The position numbers and the translations under genes were made by a program. The notes beneath the pieces are model-generated. The model did not search any database. It had not been told where the DNA came from and saw only the letters and a program-made list of their open reading frames with translations. Shown piece by piece: positions 9,821 through 17,635 of a stretch of DNA of 64,000 nt; position 1 is the stretch's first letter; every line of letters begins with the position of its first letter. Source of the DNA: Burkholderia mayonis (GTDB lineage Bacteria; Pseudomonadota; Gammaproteobacteria; Burkholderiales; Burkholderiaceae); assembly GCF_001523745.2 (NCBI RefSeq), contig NZ_CP013387.1:1922001-1986000 (forward strand). The letters are read 5' to 3'.

Positions 9821-10012
9821 TCAATCCGCCAGCCCCATCAGCTTCGCAAGCACCGGCCACCGGTCGAGCGCGTCCCGATACGCGAGCCGCGCCTGCTCGT
9901 CCAGGTAGCGCGCCGGATCGATCTCGGGCACGTGGCGCGCGAGCCCCGCGATGTCGTTTGCGGGCAGCGGCCCCTCGTCGCGCGCTGCCGCGTTCCGATT
10001 CGAATGTGTCAT
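9821..10012 (-). CDS. bcsR: Cellulose biosynthesis protein BcsR (YhjR-like)
   Basis: 63 aa. Resembles enterobacterial BcsR: a DI-x-x-L segment, an aromatic/acidic middle and the closing pattern ALDRWPVLAKL, comparable to ALKRWPLLAEF of E. coli. BcsR stabilises BcsQ and the inner-membrane cellulose synthase complex. Its ATG overlaps the bcsG stop (ATGA), so it is translationally coupled and the last gene of the cluster. In E. coli bcsR is first, directly before bcsQ; here it sits at the opposite end. The assignment rests on short sequence similarity and context. Confidence 0.7.
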   Translation of the reverse strand: MTHSNRNAAARDEGPLPANDIAGLARHVPEIDPARYLDEQARLAYRDALDRWPVLAKLMGLAD

Positions 10013-11568
10013 TTTTCGTCGATCCACACGCCGTCCGGCGTCTTCACCGCGTAGCCCGTCGCGGTCGTCATCGTCACGGTGCCTTCGTTCTCGCCGATCA
10101 TCCGCGTGCGCGGCAGATCGGCCGCGTATTGCGACAGCGTCACGCCCGGCTTGAACGGGCTGTTCGACACGAGGTTCGACAGCAGTTGCGCGACCGCAAG
10201 GAAACTGGTCGGCGCGTCGATCACAGTCGTCGTGCCATGGTCGCCCGCGAAGCCGACGAGCCGCACGCCGACCGGCCCGTGCACGATCCGCGGCGTCGGA
10301 ATCTCGCGCAGTCCCGCGACCTGCTTCGTGTCGCCGCGCAGCGCCGCACCGTGCTCGGGCACGAACACGATCACCGCGCGCCGGCCCGACGAGGCGATCA
10401 GGTCCGCGAAGCGGTCGAAGTCGTCCATCAGCCTGCGCGCGCGCAGTGGATACGATTCGAGGCTTGGCATCCGGCCGCTCGACAACTGGTTGCCGTCATG
10501 CAGGCTGATCGTGTTGTAGTACAGCGCAACCGGGCCCGCCGTCGCACCGCGTTTCGCGTACCAGTTCGCGAGCGTCGCGTAGTCGTCCTTGATCGCCGAG
10601 CCGTCGAACGCGTGCATCGCGACGGACGCGTCCGCGTTCGAGATCATCGGCGCGTTCGGCACGCCGATGTTGTCGTGGATCAACTGGATGAAATTGTCGA
10701 AATGTCCGTCGTGGTTCAGCAGTGTCTGCGGCGCGAAGCCGGCGTCCGCGAGCTGCTTGAACAGGTGGCACTGGGCGGGCGCGGGCTTGTACAGGTCCGC
10801 GTGCGCCTCTTGTCCGCACGTCGCGCGCAGCACGCGGATCGCGGCCGGCCCGCTGTAGCTCGCCGCCGTGCTGAAGTTCGTGAACAGATAGTCGAAGCGG
10901 CCGAGCAGCGGATGATTGCGCAGCTTCGCGACGTCGAGATCGTCCCACGACAGCGAGCACACGTGCAGCACGATCACGTCGAACTGTGTCGCCGGATCGG
11001 CGGGCGGGCGGCCGAACGTCACCTGCCGCTGCGATTCCTGCGAGCGGAACGCGGCGAGCGCCGCGTTGCCATCCTGCGGCTGCGCGGCGCGGGCGAGATC
11101 GGAGGGCTTCGCGGCGGCGGCGGCCGCAGCCGCGTCGAAACGCGCGAGCGCGGCGCTGCCCGCCTGCCATACGGGCAGCGCGATCAGCGCGAGCAACACG
11201 AACGTCGCGACGCGCAGCCAGCGGTTGACGATCAGATAGCCGATCACGACGCCGAGCGCGATCAATGCAAGCATCGGCGGCACGAAGCGCGGCGCGAGTT
11301 CCATCCAGTAGCCGAAGCTGAACGAGCGCAGGCTGCCGAGCGTCTCGATGAGCCGCGCGAACGGCGGCACGTCCGCTTCGTAATACATCAGCGGCACGCC
11401 GATCGCGAGCGCGAGCGCGTGACGCAGCCATCGCCAGCCGCGCCGCCTCACGGGCGAACTCAATGCGAGCGCCAGCGCAAAGCCGATGTTGGCGATCCAC
11501 AGCGGCTTCAGGTGCCCCGCCGCGAACAGGTAGATCTTGAGAATGAAGTACAGATTCCAGAACGTCAT
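10009..11568 (-). CDS. bcsG: Cellulose phosphoethanolamine transferase BcsG
   Basis: 519 aa. Four or five N-terminal membrane helices (residues ~1-150) and a periplasmic alkaline-phosphatase-fold domain. Transfers phosphoethanolamine from phospholipid to cellulose. Visible active-site features: Cys in VLHVCSLSWDDL (zinc ligand), the Ser in SYSGPAAIRVLRATCGQ (nucleophile region) and the EHG of FVPEHGA (zinc ligands). Starts 33 bases after bcsA with GGAG about 9 bases before the ATG. Presence of BcsG predicts that the polymer made here is modified cellulose. Confidence 0.92.
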   Translation of the reverse strand: MTFWNLYFILKIYLFAAGHLKPLWIANIGFALALALSSPVRRRGWRWLRHALALAIGVPLMYYEADVPPFARLIETLGSLRSFSFGYWMELAPRFVPPMLALIALGVVIGYLIVNRWLRVATFVLLALIALPVWQAGSAALARFDAAAAAAAAKPSDLARAAQPQDGNAALAAFRSQESQRQVTFGRPPADPATQFDVIVLHVCSLSWDDLDVAKLRNHPLLGRFDYLFTNFSTAASYSGPAAIRVLRATCGQEAHADLYKPAPAQCHLFKQLADAGFAPQTLLNHDGHFDNFIQLIHDNIGVPNAPMISNADASVAMHAFDGSAIKDDYATLANWYAKRGATAGPVALYYNTISLHDGNQLSSGRMPSLESYPLRARRLMDDFDRFADLIASSGRRAVIVFVPEHGAALRGDTKQVAGLREIPTPRIVHGPVGVRLVGFAGDHGTTTVIDAPTSFLAVAQLLSNLVSNSPFKPGVTLSQYAADLPRTRMIGENEGTVTMTTATGYAVKTPDGVWIDEK

Positions 11569-11601
11569 CGACGTGACTCCGTCGTCAATTGAATCGGCGC
11601 G

Positions 11602-14136
11602 TCAATGACGCGTGCGGTCGGCCGTGCGGATCGCGTGCATCTCGCTCGCGGCCGCCCTCAGCATCCGCGCATAGCCTTCGGCGCCCATCGACAGCACCTC
11701 CTTGAGCCCGCGCAGCGGCGCGTCGCCGGTGCCGGTTTCGCGCCAGTCGAGCCACGCATCCGCGCGGCCGAACGTGCATTGAACGAGCTGCCGCTCCTGC
11801 TCAAGCGTCAGGCGCTCGAACTGCACGCCGAGATGCGCGTCGTCGATGCGCGTCACGCGCACCGGGAAATGAAACGGCCGGTCGCCGCGGCTCACGCAGA
11901 CGTCGAGCGTGTCGCCGAGCGCGAGGCGCGCGCCCGGCACCGCATCGAGGCCGAGGCCGCCCGCCGAATAGTCCTTCGTGCGGCATGCGGCCGTCGTGCC
12001 ATCGGCGAAGAGCAGCGTCGCCGGCACGCGCATCGCGATCCGGTGCGTGACGCGCACCTGCTTCGCCTCGCGCGCGACCGCGAGCGCCGCGCCGAGCATC
12101 GCGAGGTTGTACAGCGCCCACGAGACGTTCATCAGGATCGTCGACGCCTCGTCGCCGCCGCCGAGCACGAGACGGACGAAGCCCGCGCCGATCGCCGCGA
12201 CGTTCAGCACGAACAGCGCGAGATACGGCTTCGACGTCGCCCAGTCGACGTAGCCTTCGTCGATCCGCCCGCCCTTTGCGGTCACGTTGAACTTGCCGTG
12301 CTTCGGGCTCAGGAAAGCGATCGTCGTCGGCAGCGCGATGTACCACGCGAGCACCGATTCGTACACTTCGGCCCAGAACGAGTGACGGAAGCGCCCCTGC
12401 ATCCGCGCGTTCGCGACGTGCGCGAGCGCCATGTACGGCAGCACGTAGCTCGCGAGCGCGAGCGCCGACGCGTTGATGAAATACAGATGGAAGAACAGGT
12501 ACGCGATCGGCATCGTCAGGAACACGAGCCGCGGAATGCCGTAGAAGAAATGCAGCATCGCATTGCCGTAGCACACGCGCTGGAAGAAGCCGAGGCCGCG
12601 GCCGACGAACGGGTTGTCGACCCGGAAGATCTGCGCCATGCCGCGCGCCCAGCGCGCGCGCTGCCGGATGTGGCCCGCGAGGCTTTCGGTCGCGAGGCCG
12701 GCGGCCTGAACGGTCGGCAGGTACGCGCTCGCATAGCCGCGGCGATGCAGCTTCAGCGCGGTGTGCGCGTCCTCGGTGACGGTCTCGATCGCGACGCCGC
12801 CCACCTCTTCGAGCGGACCGCGCTTCAACACTGCACACGAGCCGCAGAAGAACGCCGCGTTCCAAAGATCGTTGCCCGCCTGCACGAGTCCGTAAAACAG
12901 GCTGCCTTCGTTCGGCACGCGGCGGAACGTGCCGAGGTTGCGCTCGAACGGATCCGGCGAGAAGAAATGATGCGGCGTCTGCACGAGCGCGCATGTCGGA
13001 TCGCGAAGGAATGCGCCCATCGTCGTCTGCAGGAACGAGCGCGTCGGCACGTGATCGCAATCGAAGATCGCGACGTATTCGCCTTGCGTTTGCGCAAGCG
13101 CGCTGTTGATGTTGCCCGCCTTCGCGTGCCGGTTGTCGTCGCGCGTCAGATAGCCGATGCCCGCGTCGCGAGCGAATGCTTCGAACTCCGGACGACGGCC
13201 GTCGTCGAGCAGATAGACGCGCAGCTTGTCGGCGGGCCAGTCGAGGCTCTGCGCGGCGAACACCGTCGGCTTCACGACGGCGAGCGGCTCGTTGCAGGTC
13301 GGAATGTAGACGTCGACGCTCGGCCACTCGGCCGGATCGTCCGGCAGGCGCGCGACCGGACGTTCGAGCGGCCATGCGGTCTGCACGAAGCCGAGCACGA
13401 GAATGAGCCATGTGTACGCCTCGGCCGCGTACAGCAGATAGCCGACGAACGCCTCGACCGGCGTGCGGAAATCGAGCGTCTCGGTGCTACGCCACCAGAT
13501 GTAGCGCGCCATCGCGAGCAGCGCGAACGTCGCGAGCGCGAGCGTCGGCAGACGGCCCGGCACGCGGCGCAGCATCAGCGCGAGCGCGGCGACCGTCGCG
13601 AAGAACGCGAACTGGCCCGCGGGCGCGAGCGGCGACGTGCCGGCCGCGAGCCACAGCGCGACGCCTGCCGCGCCGCTTGCCGGCAGCAGCCAGCGACGCG
13701 CGCCGGCACGCTCGGCGCCGCGCTCGATGCGCTCGCCCCAGCGATGCCACGGCAGACGCGCGAGCCAACCGTCGACGCGTCGCTGCACGCGTCGCGCGAA
13801 CAGGCATGCCGGCACGAACGTCGCGTCGATCCATGCGAGCGGATCGCGCGCGCGCGATCGTGCTTCATGCGGCGCGCGCACGAACGCTCGCCAGAGCCAG
13901 TCGCGCGCGCGGCGCGGCCGCGCCACGCCCCATTGCGCGGCGGCCCACAGGATCGCCGCGCGCAGCCAGTCGCGCACGACGTCGCGCTTGCCGGGCGCGG
14001 GCGCGTGAAAGAGCACGCGCACGAGCCAGTCGAACGACGAGCGTTCGTCGGGCACGCCGAGGCCGCGCGCGATCCAATCGCGAGCGCGCACCACTGCGTC
14101 GCCGATCCGCCGGCGGAATGTCGTGTGCGGTTTCAT
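11602..14136 (-). CDS. bcsA: Cellulose synthase catalytic subunit BcsA (UDP-forming)
   Basis: 844 aa inner-membrane GT2 enzyme that polymerises glucose from UDP-glucose and extrudes it. Catalytic motifs in order: DDG (residues 311-313), DxD (DCDH, 359-362), TED (454-456) and QRARW (492-496). Multiple helices flank the GT domain. C-terminal PilZ domain binds c-di-GMP: RIAMR (699-703, RxxxR) and DYSAGG (722-727, DxSxxG). An extended N-terminus of ~150 residues rich in Arg/Trp precedes the first helices, as in enterobacterial BcsA. The ATG overlaps the bcsQ stop (ATGA). Confidence 0.97.
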   Translation of the reverse strand: MKPHTTFRRRIGDAVVRARDWIARGLGVPDERSSFDWLVRVLFHAPAPGKRDVVRDWLRAAILWAAAQWGVARPRRARDWLWRAFVRAPHEARSRARDPLAWIDATFVPACLFARRVQRRVDGWLARLPWHRWGERIERGAERAGARRWLLPASGAAGVALWLAAGTSPLAPAGQFAFFATVAALALMLRRVPGRLPTLALATFALLAMARYIWWRSTETLDFRTPVEAFVGYLLYAAEAYTWLILVLGFVQTAWPLERPVARLPDDPAEWPSVDVYIPTCNEPLAVVKPTVFAAQSLDWPADKLRVYLLDDGRRPEFEAFARDAGIGYLTRDDNRHAKAGNINSALAQTQGEYVAIFDCDHVPTRSFLQTTMGAFLRDPTCALVQTPHHFFSPDPFERNLGTFRRVPNEGSLFYGLVQAGNDLWNAAFFCGSCAVLKRGPLEEVGGVAIETVTEDAHTALKLHRRGYASAYLPTVQAAGLATESLAGHIRQRARWARGMAQIFRVDNPFVGRGLGFFQRVCYGNAMLHFFYGIPRLVFLTMPIAYLFFHLYFINASALALASYVLPYMALAHVANARMQGRFRHSFWAEVYESVLAWYIALPTTIAFLSPKHGKFNVTAKGGRIDEGYVDWATSKPYLALFVLNVAAIGAGFVRLVLGGGDEASTILMNVSWALYNLAMLGAALAVAREAKQVRVTHRIAMRVPATLLFADGTTAACRTKDYSAGGLGLDAVPGARLALGDTLDVCVSRGDRPFHFPVRVTRIDDAHLGVQFERLTLEQERQLVQCTFGRADAWLDWRETGTGDAPLRGLKEVLSMGAEGYARMLRAAASEMHAIRTADRTRH

Positions 14137-14918
14137 GCGATCGTCCCCGCCGCGCCGCGCCCCACCGTTGCATCGAGCCACGCGTCGACCCAGTTCGCGA
14201 CGCCGTGCAGATCGTGCGACGCCTGCGAATGCGGCGCGTCGTCGAAGAACCACGTGCCGCGCGCGAGCGCCTCGGGCAGCGCCGCATCCAGATGAACGCG
14301 CTGCTCGAGCACGACGCCCGGCCCCGCCGCCGCGCGCAGCATCGCGAGCACGTCGCGCTGCATGTCGCGCGCCGGGTTCAAGCGGTTCACGACGATGCGC
14401 AGCGCGGCGGCATGCGCGGCACGCAGTTCCGGCAGCCGAGCGGCGGCCGTTGCGCACGCGGCGGGATCCGGCGGCACGACGCACAACGCGAGATCCGCGC
14501 AGCGCAGTGCGTGCGCCGCCTGCTGCGATGGGTAGCGCGCGGTGTCGATCAGCGCCACGCCGTCGGCCGGCAGGTCGACGTCGGCGAGCGCGCGGGCGAG
14601 CCATCCGGGTTCGGCGGCCAGCCGCCCGTCGCACGCGAGCGCTTGCGCGGGATCGACGTGTCCGTACGGCACGAACAGCACGCCGTCCGCGCTGCGCCAC
14701 GTGTGCGCGTGCCAGACGGCATCCGTGCCCGTCAGCGCGTGCGCGATGCCCGCCGACGCGAACGCGTCCAGCCCGAGCTGCACGCCGAGCAGATTCTGCG
14801 GATCGAAATCGAGCGCGACGGCCGGCCGCCCACGGCGCGCGAGCAGCACCGCGAGCGCCGCCGTCAGCATCGTGCGGCCCGCGCCGCCCGTCGTCGAAAC
14901 GATGGCGATCGTCTTCAT
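14133..14918 (-). CDS. bcsQ: Cellulose biosynthesis protein BcsQ (MinD/ParA-like)
   Basis: 261 aa. ParA/MinD-type ATPase that helps place and assemble the cellulose secretion complex. Starts MKTIAIVSTTGGAGRTML. The P-loop reads TTGGAGRT, so the canonical KGGxGKT lysines are replaced, which is also seen in enterobacterial BcsQ. A second ATPase-type strand (VALDFDPQN) and VALIDTARYP follow. Overlaps bcsF and bcsA by 4 bases (ATGA) at both ends, indicating tight translational coupling. Confidence 0.88.
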   Translation of the reverse strand: MKTIAIVSTTGGAGRTMLTAALAVLLARRGRPAVALDFDPQNLLGVQLGLDAFASAGIAHALTGTDAVWHAHTWRSADGVLFVPYGHVDPAQALACDGRLAAEPGWLARALADVDLPADGVALIDTARYPSQQAAHALRCADLALCVVPPDPAACATAAARLPELRAAHAAALRIVVNRLNPARDMQRDVLAMLRAAAGPGVVLEQRVHLDAALPEALARGTWFFDDAPHSQASHDLHGVANWVDAWLDATVGRGAAGTIA

Positions 14919-15127
14919 TGCGCGCCCCGCCGTTTGCGCGCCGCGGCTGCGGGAAGCAGTCGCGCGTGCAGCGCGACCGGCTCGAGCGTGCAGTGCACCG
15001 CGTCGCGGCGATCGAAGTCGCGCGGCAGCGACAGGCCTTTTCCGACGCCGGCGCGCGACGTCACGAGCCGGATCGGAACGGCGATCACGACGCCGACGAC
15101 AAAGCCGGCGATCATCAGCGAAATCAT
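14915..15127 (-). CDS. bcsF: Small membrane protein BcsF
   Basis: 70 aa with one N-terminal transmembrane helix (MISLMIAGFVVGVVIAVPIR) and a basic cytoplasmic tail. BcsF anchors BcsE and BcsR/Q at the membrane in E. coli. Sequence similarity to E. coli BcsF is slight; the call rests on size, topology and location directly after bcsE, with which it shares an ATGA overlap and an AAGGAGG ribosome binding site. Confidence 0.7.
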   Translation of the reverse strand: MISLMIAGFVVGVVIAVPIRLVTSRAGVGKGLSLPRDFDRRDAVHCTLEPVALHARLLPAAAARKRRGAQ

Positions 15128-17625
15128 TCGGCCTCCTTGATGTGCAGCGGCATCGCATCGCGCGTGGCGGTGCGGGTGCGGGTGTGGACGATCGCGCCGG
15201 CGGCCGGAGACCGGAGCGGATGCGGGAGGCGCGGCGTCGCGATCGATGTGGTCGATGCGGTCGATGCAGTCGATGCGATCGGCATGGGCGATGGCGATAC
15301 GACGATCTGCGCCGTTTCGGTCGGTGCGCGCGACGCGGGCGATATGGGGAACGCCGATCGTCGCGGCAGCGCATGTGATGCGGATCGAGCGCTCGTTGGC
15401 GTCGACGTGCTCGGCGCATGCCGCGGCATGCGTTCGTCCGGCGGGATTTCGATGCGCGGCATGGCCGGATGCTCGACCGCAGTGCGCGCGTCGGGCTCGC
15501 GCTTCACAACGGCCGCCGCCGAAAAGAGGTCGCTGTAATCGGCGATCGGCGCGCGCCGGTTTGCCGCATCGAGCGCGCTCAGCTCATGCTCGATGCTCTC
15601 CTCCGCGAGATACGCGCCGCGATCCGATATCCGCTCGACCGGCACGCTGAAGATGTATCCGAGCACGTCGCTCGCATCGGCGAGCTCGCACGCGAAAAGG
15701 AACAGATAAAGATGCTGCGCGTCGGCGGTCAGCACGTCGCCCGCACGGCGCAACGCGCACGCGCGCAGCGCGTCCGCATGCGGCACGCCCGGCAGCAGCG
15801 TCAGCTTCACGAGCGTATGCGACAGCGCGAGCACCGTGCTGCGCTCGAGCACCGCGCGTACATGCGCGCAGAACGCGCCGACGGGCAGATAGCCGAGCAC
15901 CGTATCGCCGAGCGACGCGGCGAGCGCGGCCCGATAATCGGCCGCGACCGGGCGCGCATACAACTGTCCCTGCAGCGAGCGCAGCACCGCGAGCACGCGC
16001 GAAAACGGCAGATTGCGCGCGACGACCTGATTCGCGCCGAGGTTCAGCGCGAGCAGCTCGAACTGATGGCGCAGCGCTTCGCCGCGTTCGACGACGACGA
16101 TCTTCAGCGCGCCGCCGCATCGCAAGCGCAGCGCGTGGATCGCCGAGCACAATGCTTCGAGCTGCGCGCGGCCGGTGAACGCGAGTACGGCGGTCGCCGC
16201 GTGCGCGCCTTCGCAGGCGGCGAGCACCGCGGCGTTGTCGTCGACGACGTCCCAATCGCCCGGCGCCCACGATTCGCGCTCGACGACGCGTCGGCAGACG
16301 ACGACGCGCGTCTCGTCGAACGCGAGCTGTGCGCCGCCGCGCAGCGCGTGCGCACCGGCCGCCGGCACGGCCGTCAGCCGGCCGTCTCCCGTGAAGCGCA
16401 GCGCGCGAACCTCACCCGTCGCGACCGCGCCGCGCGAGCGCCAGAAGTCGACCATCCAGCGCAGCTCGCCGTGCGTACGCTGCAACTGCGCGACGCCCGC
16501 ACATGCGCCGTGGAATCCGCCGCGTGCGGAGCGCGCGCCGTCGCCGGCGAATGCGGCGGCGCGGTCTGCGGTTCGGTCGTCGGATCGATCACCGGCGCGG
16601 TCATCGTTGCGGGCCTCGTCACGAACGGCAGCCGCGGCACGCGACGCGATCGCGCGCGCCCCGTCGGCGCGGCTCGCGTCCGCCTCCGCCGCTCGCGGGT
16701 CGATCAGCAGCACGAGCGCGATCCGATGTGCACGGCACCAGCCGGCGAGCGCGCGCCCTTCCTGCGTCAGCGCGACCGGATCGTGCCAACTGAACCAACA
16801 CTCTGCGCCTTCGACGAAATACAGCGCGTTCGCGCGAAAACGGTAGCGCTTCAGCGCGCGCAGGCCGCCGACGAGACGCGCGAACGCGGGCGGCGACGCG
16901 GCGTCTTCTAGCGGATTCGGCGCGTTCGATGCATTCGGCGCGTTCGATGCATTCGGCGCGTTCGATGCGTTCGATGCGTTCAACACCTTCGACGCATCCG
17001 GCGCATCCGGCGCATCCAATACATCCGGCATCTCATGCACCTTCGGCACTCCCGATGCGCCTGTCGAGTTCGACGCAGACGCGCCCGACGAGACATCCAC
17101 CGCCGACGCACCCGCCTCGCCTCCCCGTCGATGCTTCGACGCCCGCGCATCGAAACCCGCGCGGGCCGCGACATCGACCCGGCCCGTGCGCAGCGCCTCA
17201 TCCGCGTCCGCGTCATCGAGCGGCATCGCAAGCACGTTCAATCGTCGCGGCCAGCCCCGGGCATGCACATCTTCGTCGAAGCCGATCTCGCGCAGCCGCG
17301 CCGCGACGTCCGCGCGCTCGCGCGCGAGCACGACCGTGACGTCACGCGTGCGCGCATGCCGCACGCTCTCCCAGATCAGCGCATCGCACGCGGGCGTGCG
17401 CGCCGCCGCATACACCGCATACAGCCCGCCCGGCTCGAGCTCGGTCCACTCGTCGGGCAGCGCGTCGATCGCGAGCCGGTTCGGCGCCGCCGCTCGGTCG
17501 TGCGGCGTCACGGCACGCGACCACGCACGCCACAGCGCGCGCAAGCGCCCGAACGCGCCCGTCTCGGCGGCGTCGCGTTCGGAACGGATGAAGGTCGAAT
17601 CGGATTTCACGCGTGTGTCGTTCAT
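15124..17625 (-). CDS. bcsE: Cellulose biosynthesis regulator BcsE (c-di-GMP-binding GIL domain)
   Basis: 833 aa, longer than E. coli BcsE (~520 aa). N-terminal domain (~1-140), then a low-complexity Ala/Asn/Pro linker (~165-240) encoded by an 18-bp repeat, a degenerate receiver/ATPase-like middle, and a GIL domain with the c-di-GMP-binding RxGD motif (RRAGD), followed by YLFLFACELADA. The last ~130 residues are Pro/Ser/Thr-rich and likely disordered. BcsE raises cellulose output by relaying c-di-GMP to the synthase. Begins 10 bases after the bcsC stop. Confidence 0.88.
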   Translation of the reverse strand: MNDTRVKSDSTFIRSERDAAETGAFGRLRALWRAWSRAVTPHDRAAAPNRLAIDALPDEWTELEPGGLYAVYAAARTPACDALIWESVRHARTRDVTVVLARERADVAARLREIGFDEDVHARGWPRRLNVLAMPLDDADADEALRTGRVDVAARAGFDARASKHRRGGEAGASAVDVSSGASASNSTGASGVPKVHEMPDVLDAPDAPDASKVLNASNASNAPNASNAPNASNAPNPLEDAASPPAFARLVGGLRALKRYRFRANALYFVEGAECWFSWHDPVALTQEGRALAGWCRAHRIALVLLIDPRAAEADASRADGARAIASRAAAAVRDEARNDDRAGDRSDDRTADRAAAFAGDGARSARGGFHGACAGVAQLQRTHGELRWMVDFWRSRGAVATGEVRALRFTGDGRLTAVPAAGAHALRGGAQLAFDETRVVVCRRVVERESWAPGDWDVVDDNAAVLAACEGAHAATAVLAFTGRAQLEALCSAIHALRLRCGGALKIVVVERGEALRHQFELLALNLGANQVVARNLPFSRVLAVLRSLQGQLYARPVAADYRAALAASLGDTVLGYLPVGAFCAHVRAVLERSTVLALSHTLVKLTLLPGVPHADALRACALRRAGDVLTADAQHLYLFLFACELADASDVLGYIFSVPVERISDRGAYLAEESIEHELSALDAANRRAPIADYSDLFSAAAVVKREPDARTAVEHPAMPRIEIPPDERMPRHAPSTSTPTSARSASHALPRRSAFPISPASRAPTETAQIVVSPSPMPIASTASTASTTSIATPRLPHPLRSPAAGAIVHTRTRTATRDAMPLHIKEAE
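16913..16984. repeat. 18-bp in-frame tandem repeat inside bcsE
   Basis: Three copies of an 18-base unit (GCATTCGGCGCGTTCGAT with the first copy beginning GG) at 16913-16966, followed by two 9-base half units. On the coding strand it gives repeated Asn-Ala-Ser-Asn-Ala-Pro. Unit length is a multiple of three, so expansion or contraction changes only linker length. Confidence 0.85.
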
Positions 17626-17635
17626 GTCGCGTCCA

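Noticed and set aside
10496..11500. Second minus-strand frame inside bcsG
   Set aside because: Out of frame with BcsG catalytic motifs; Arg/Ala-rich shadow.
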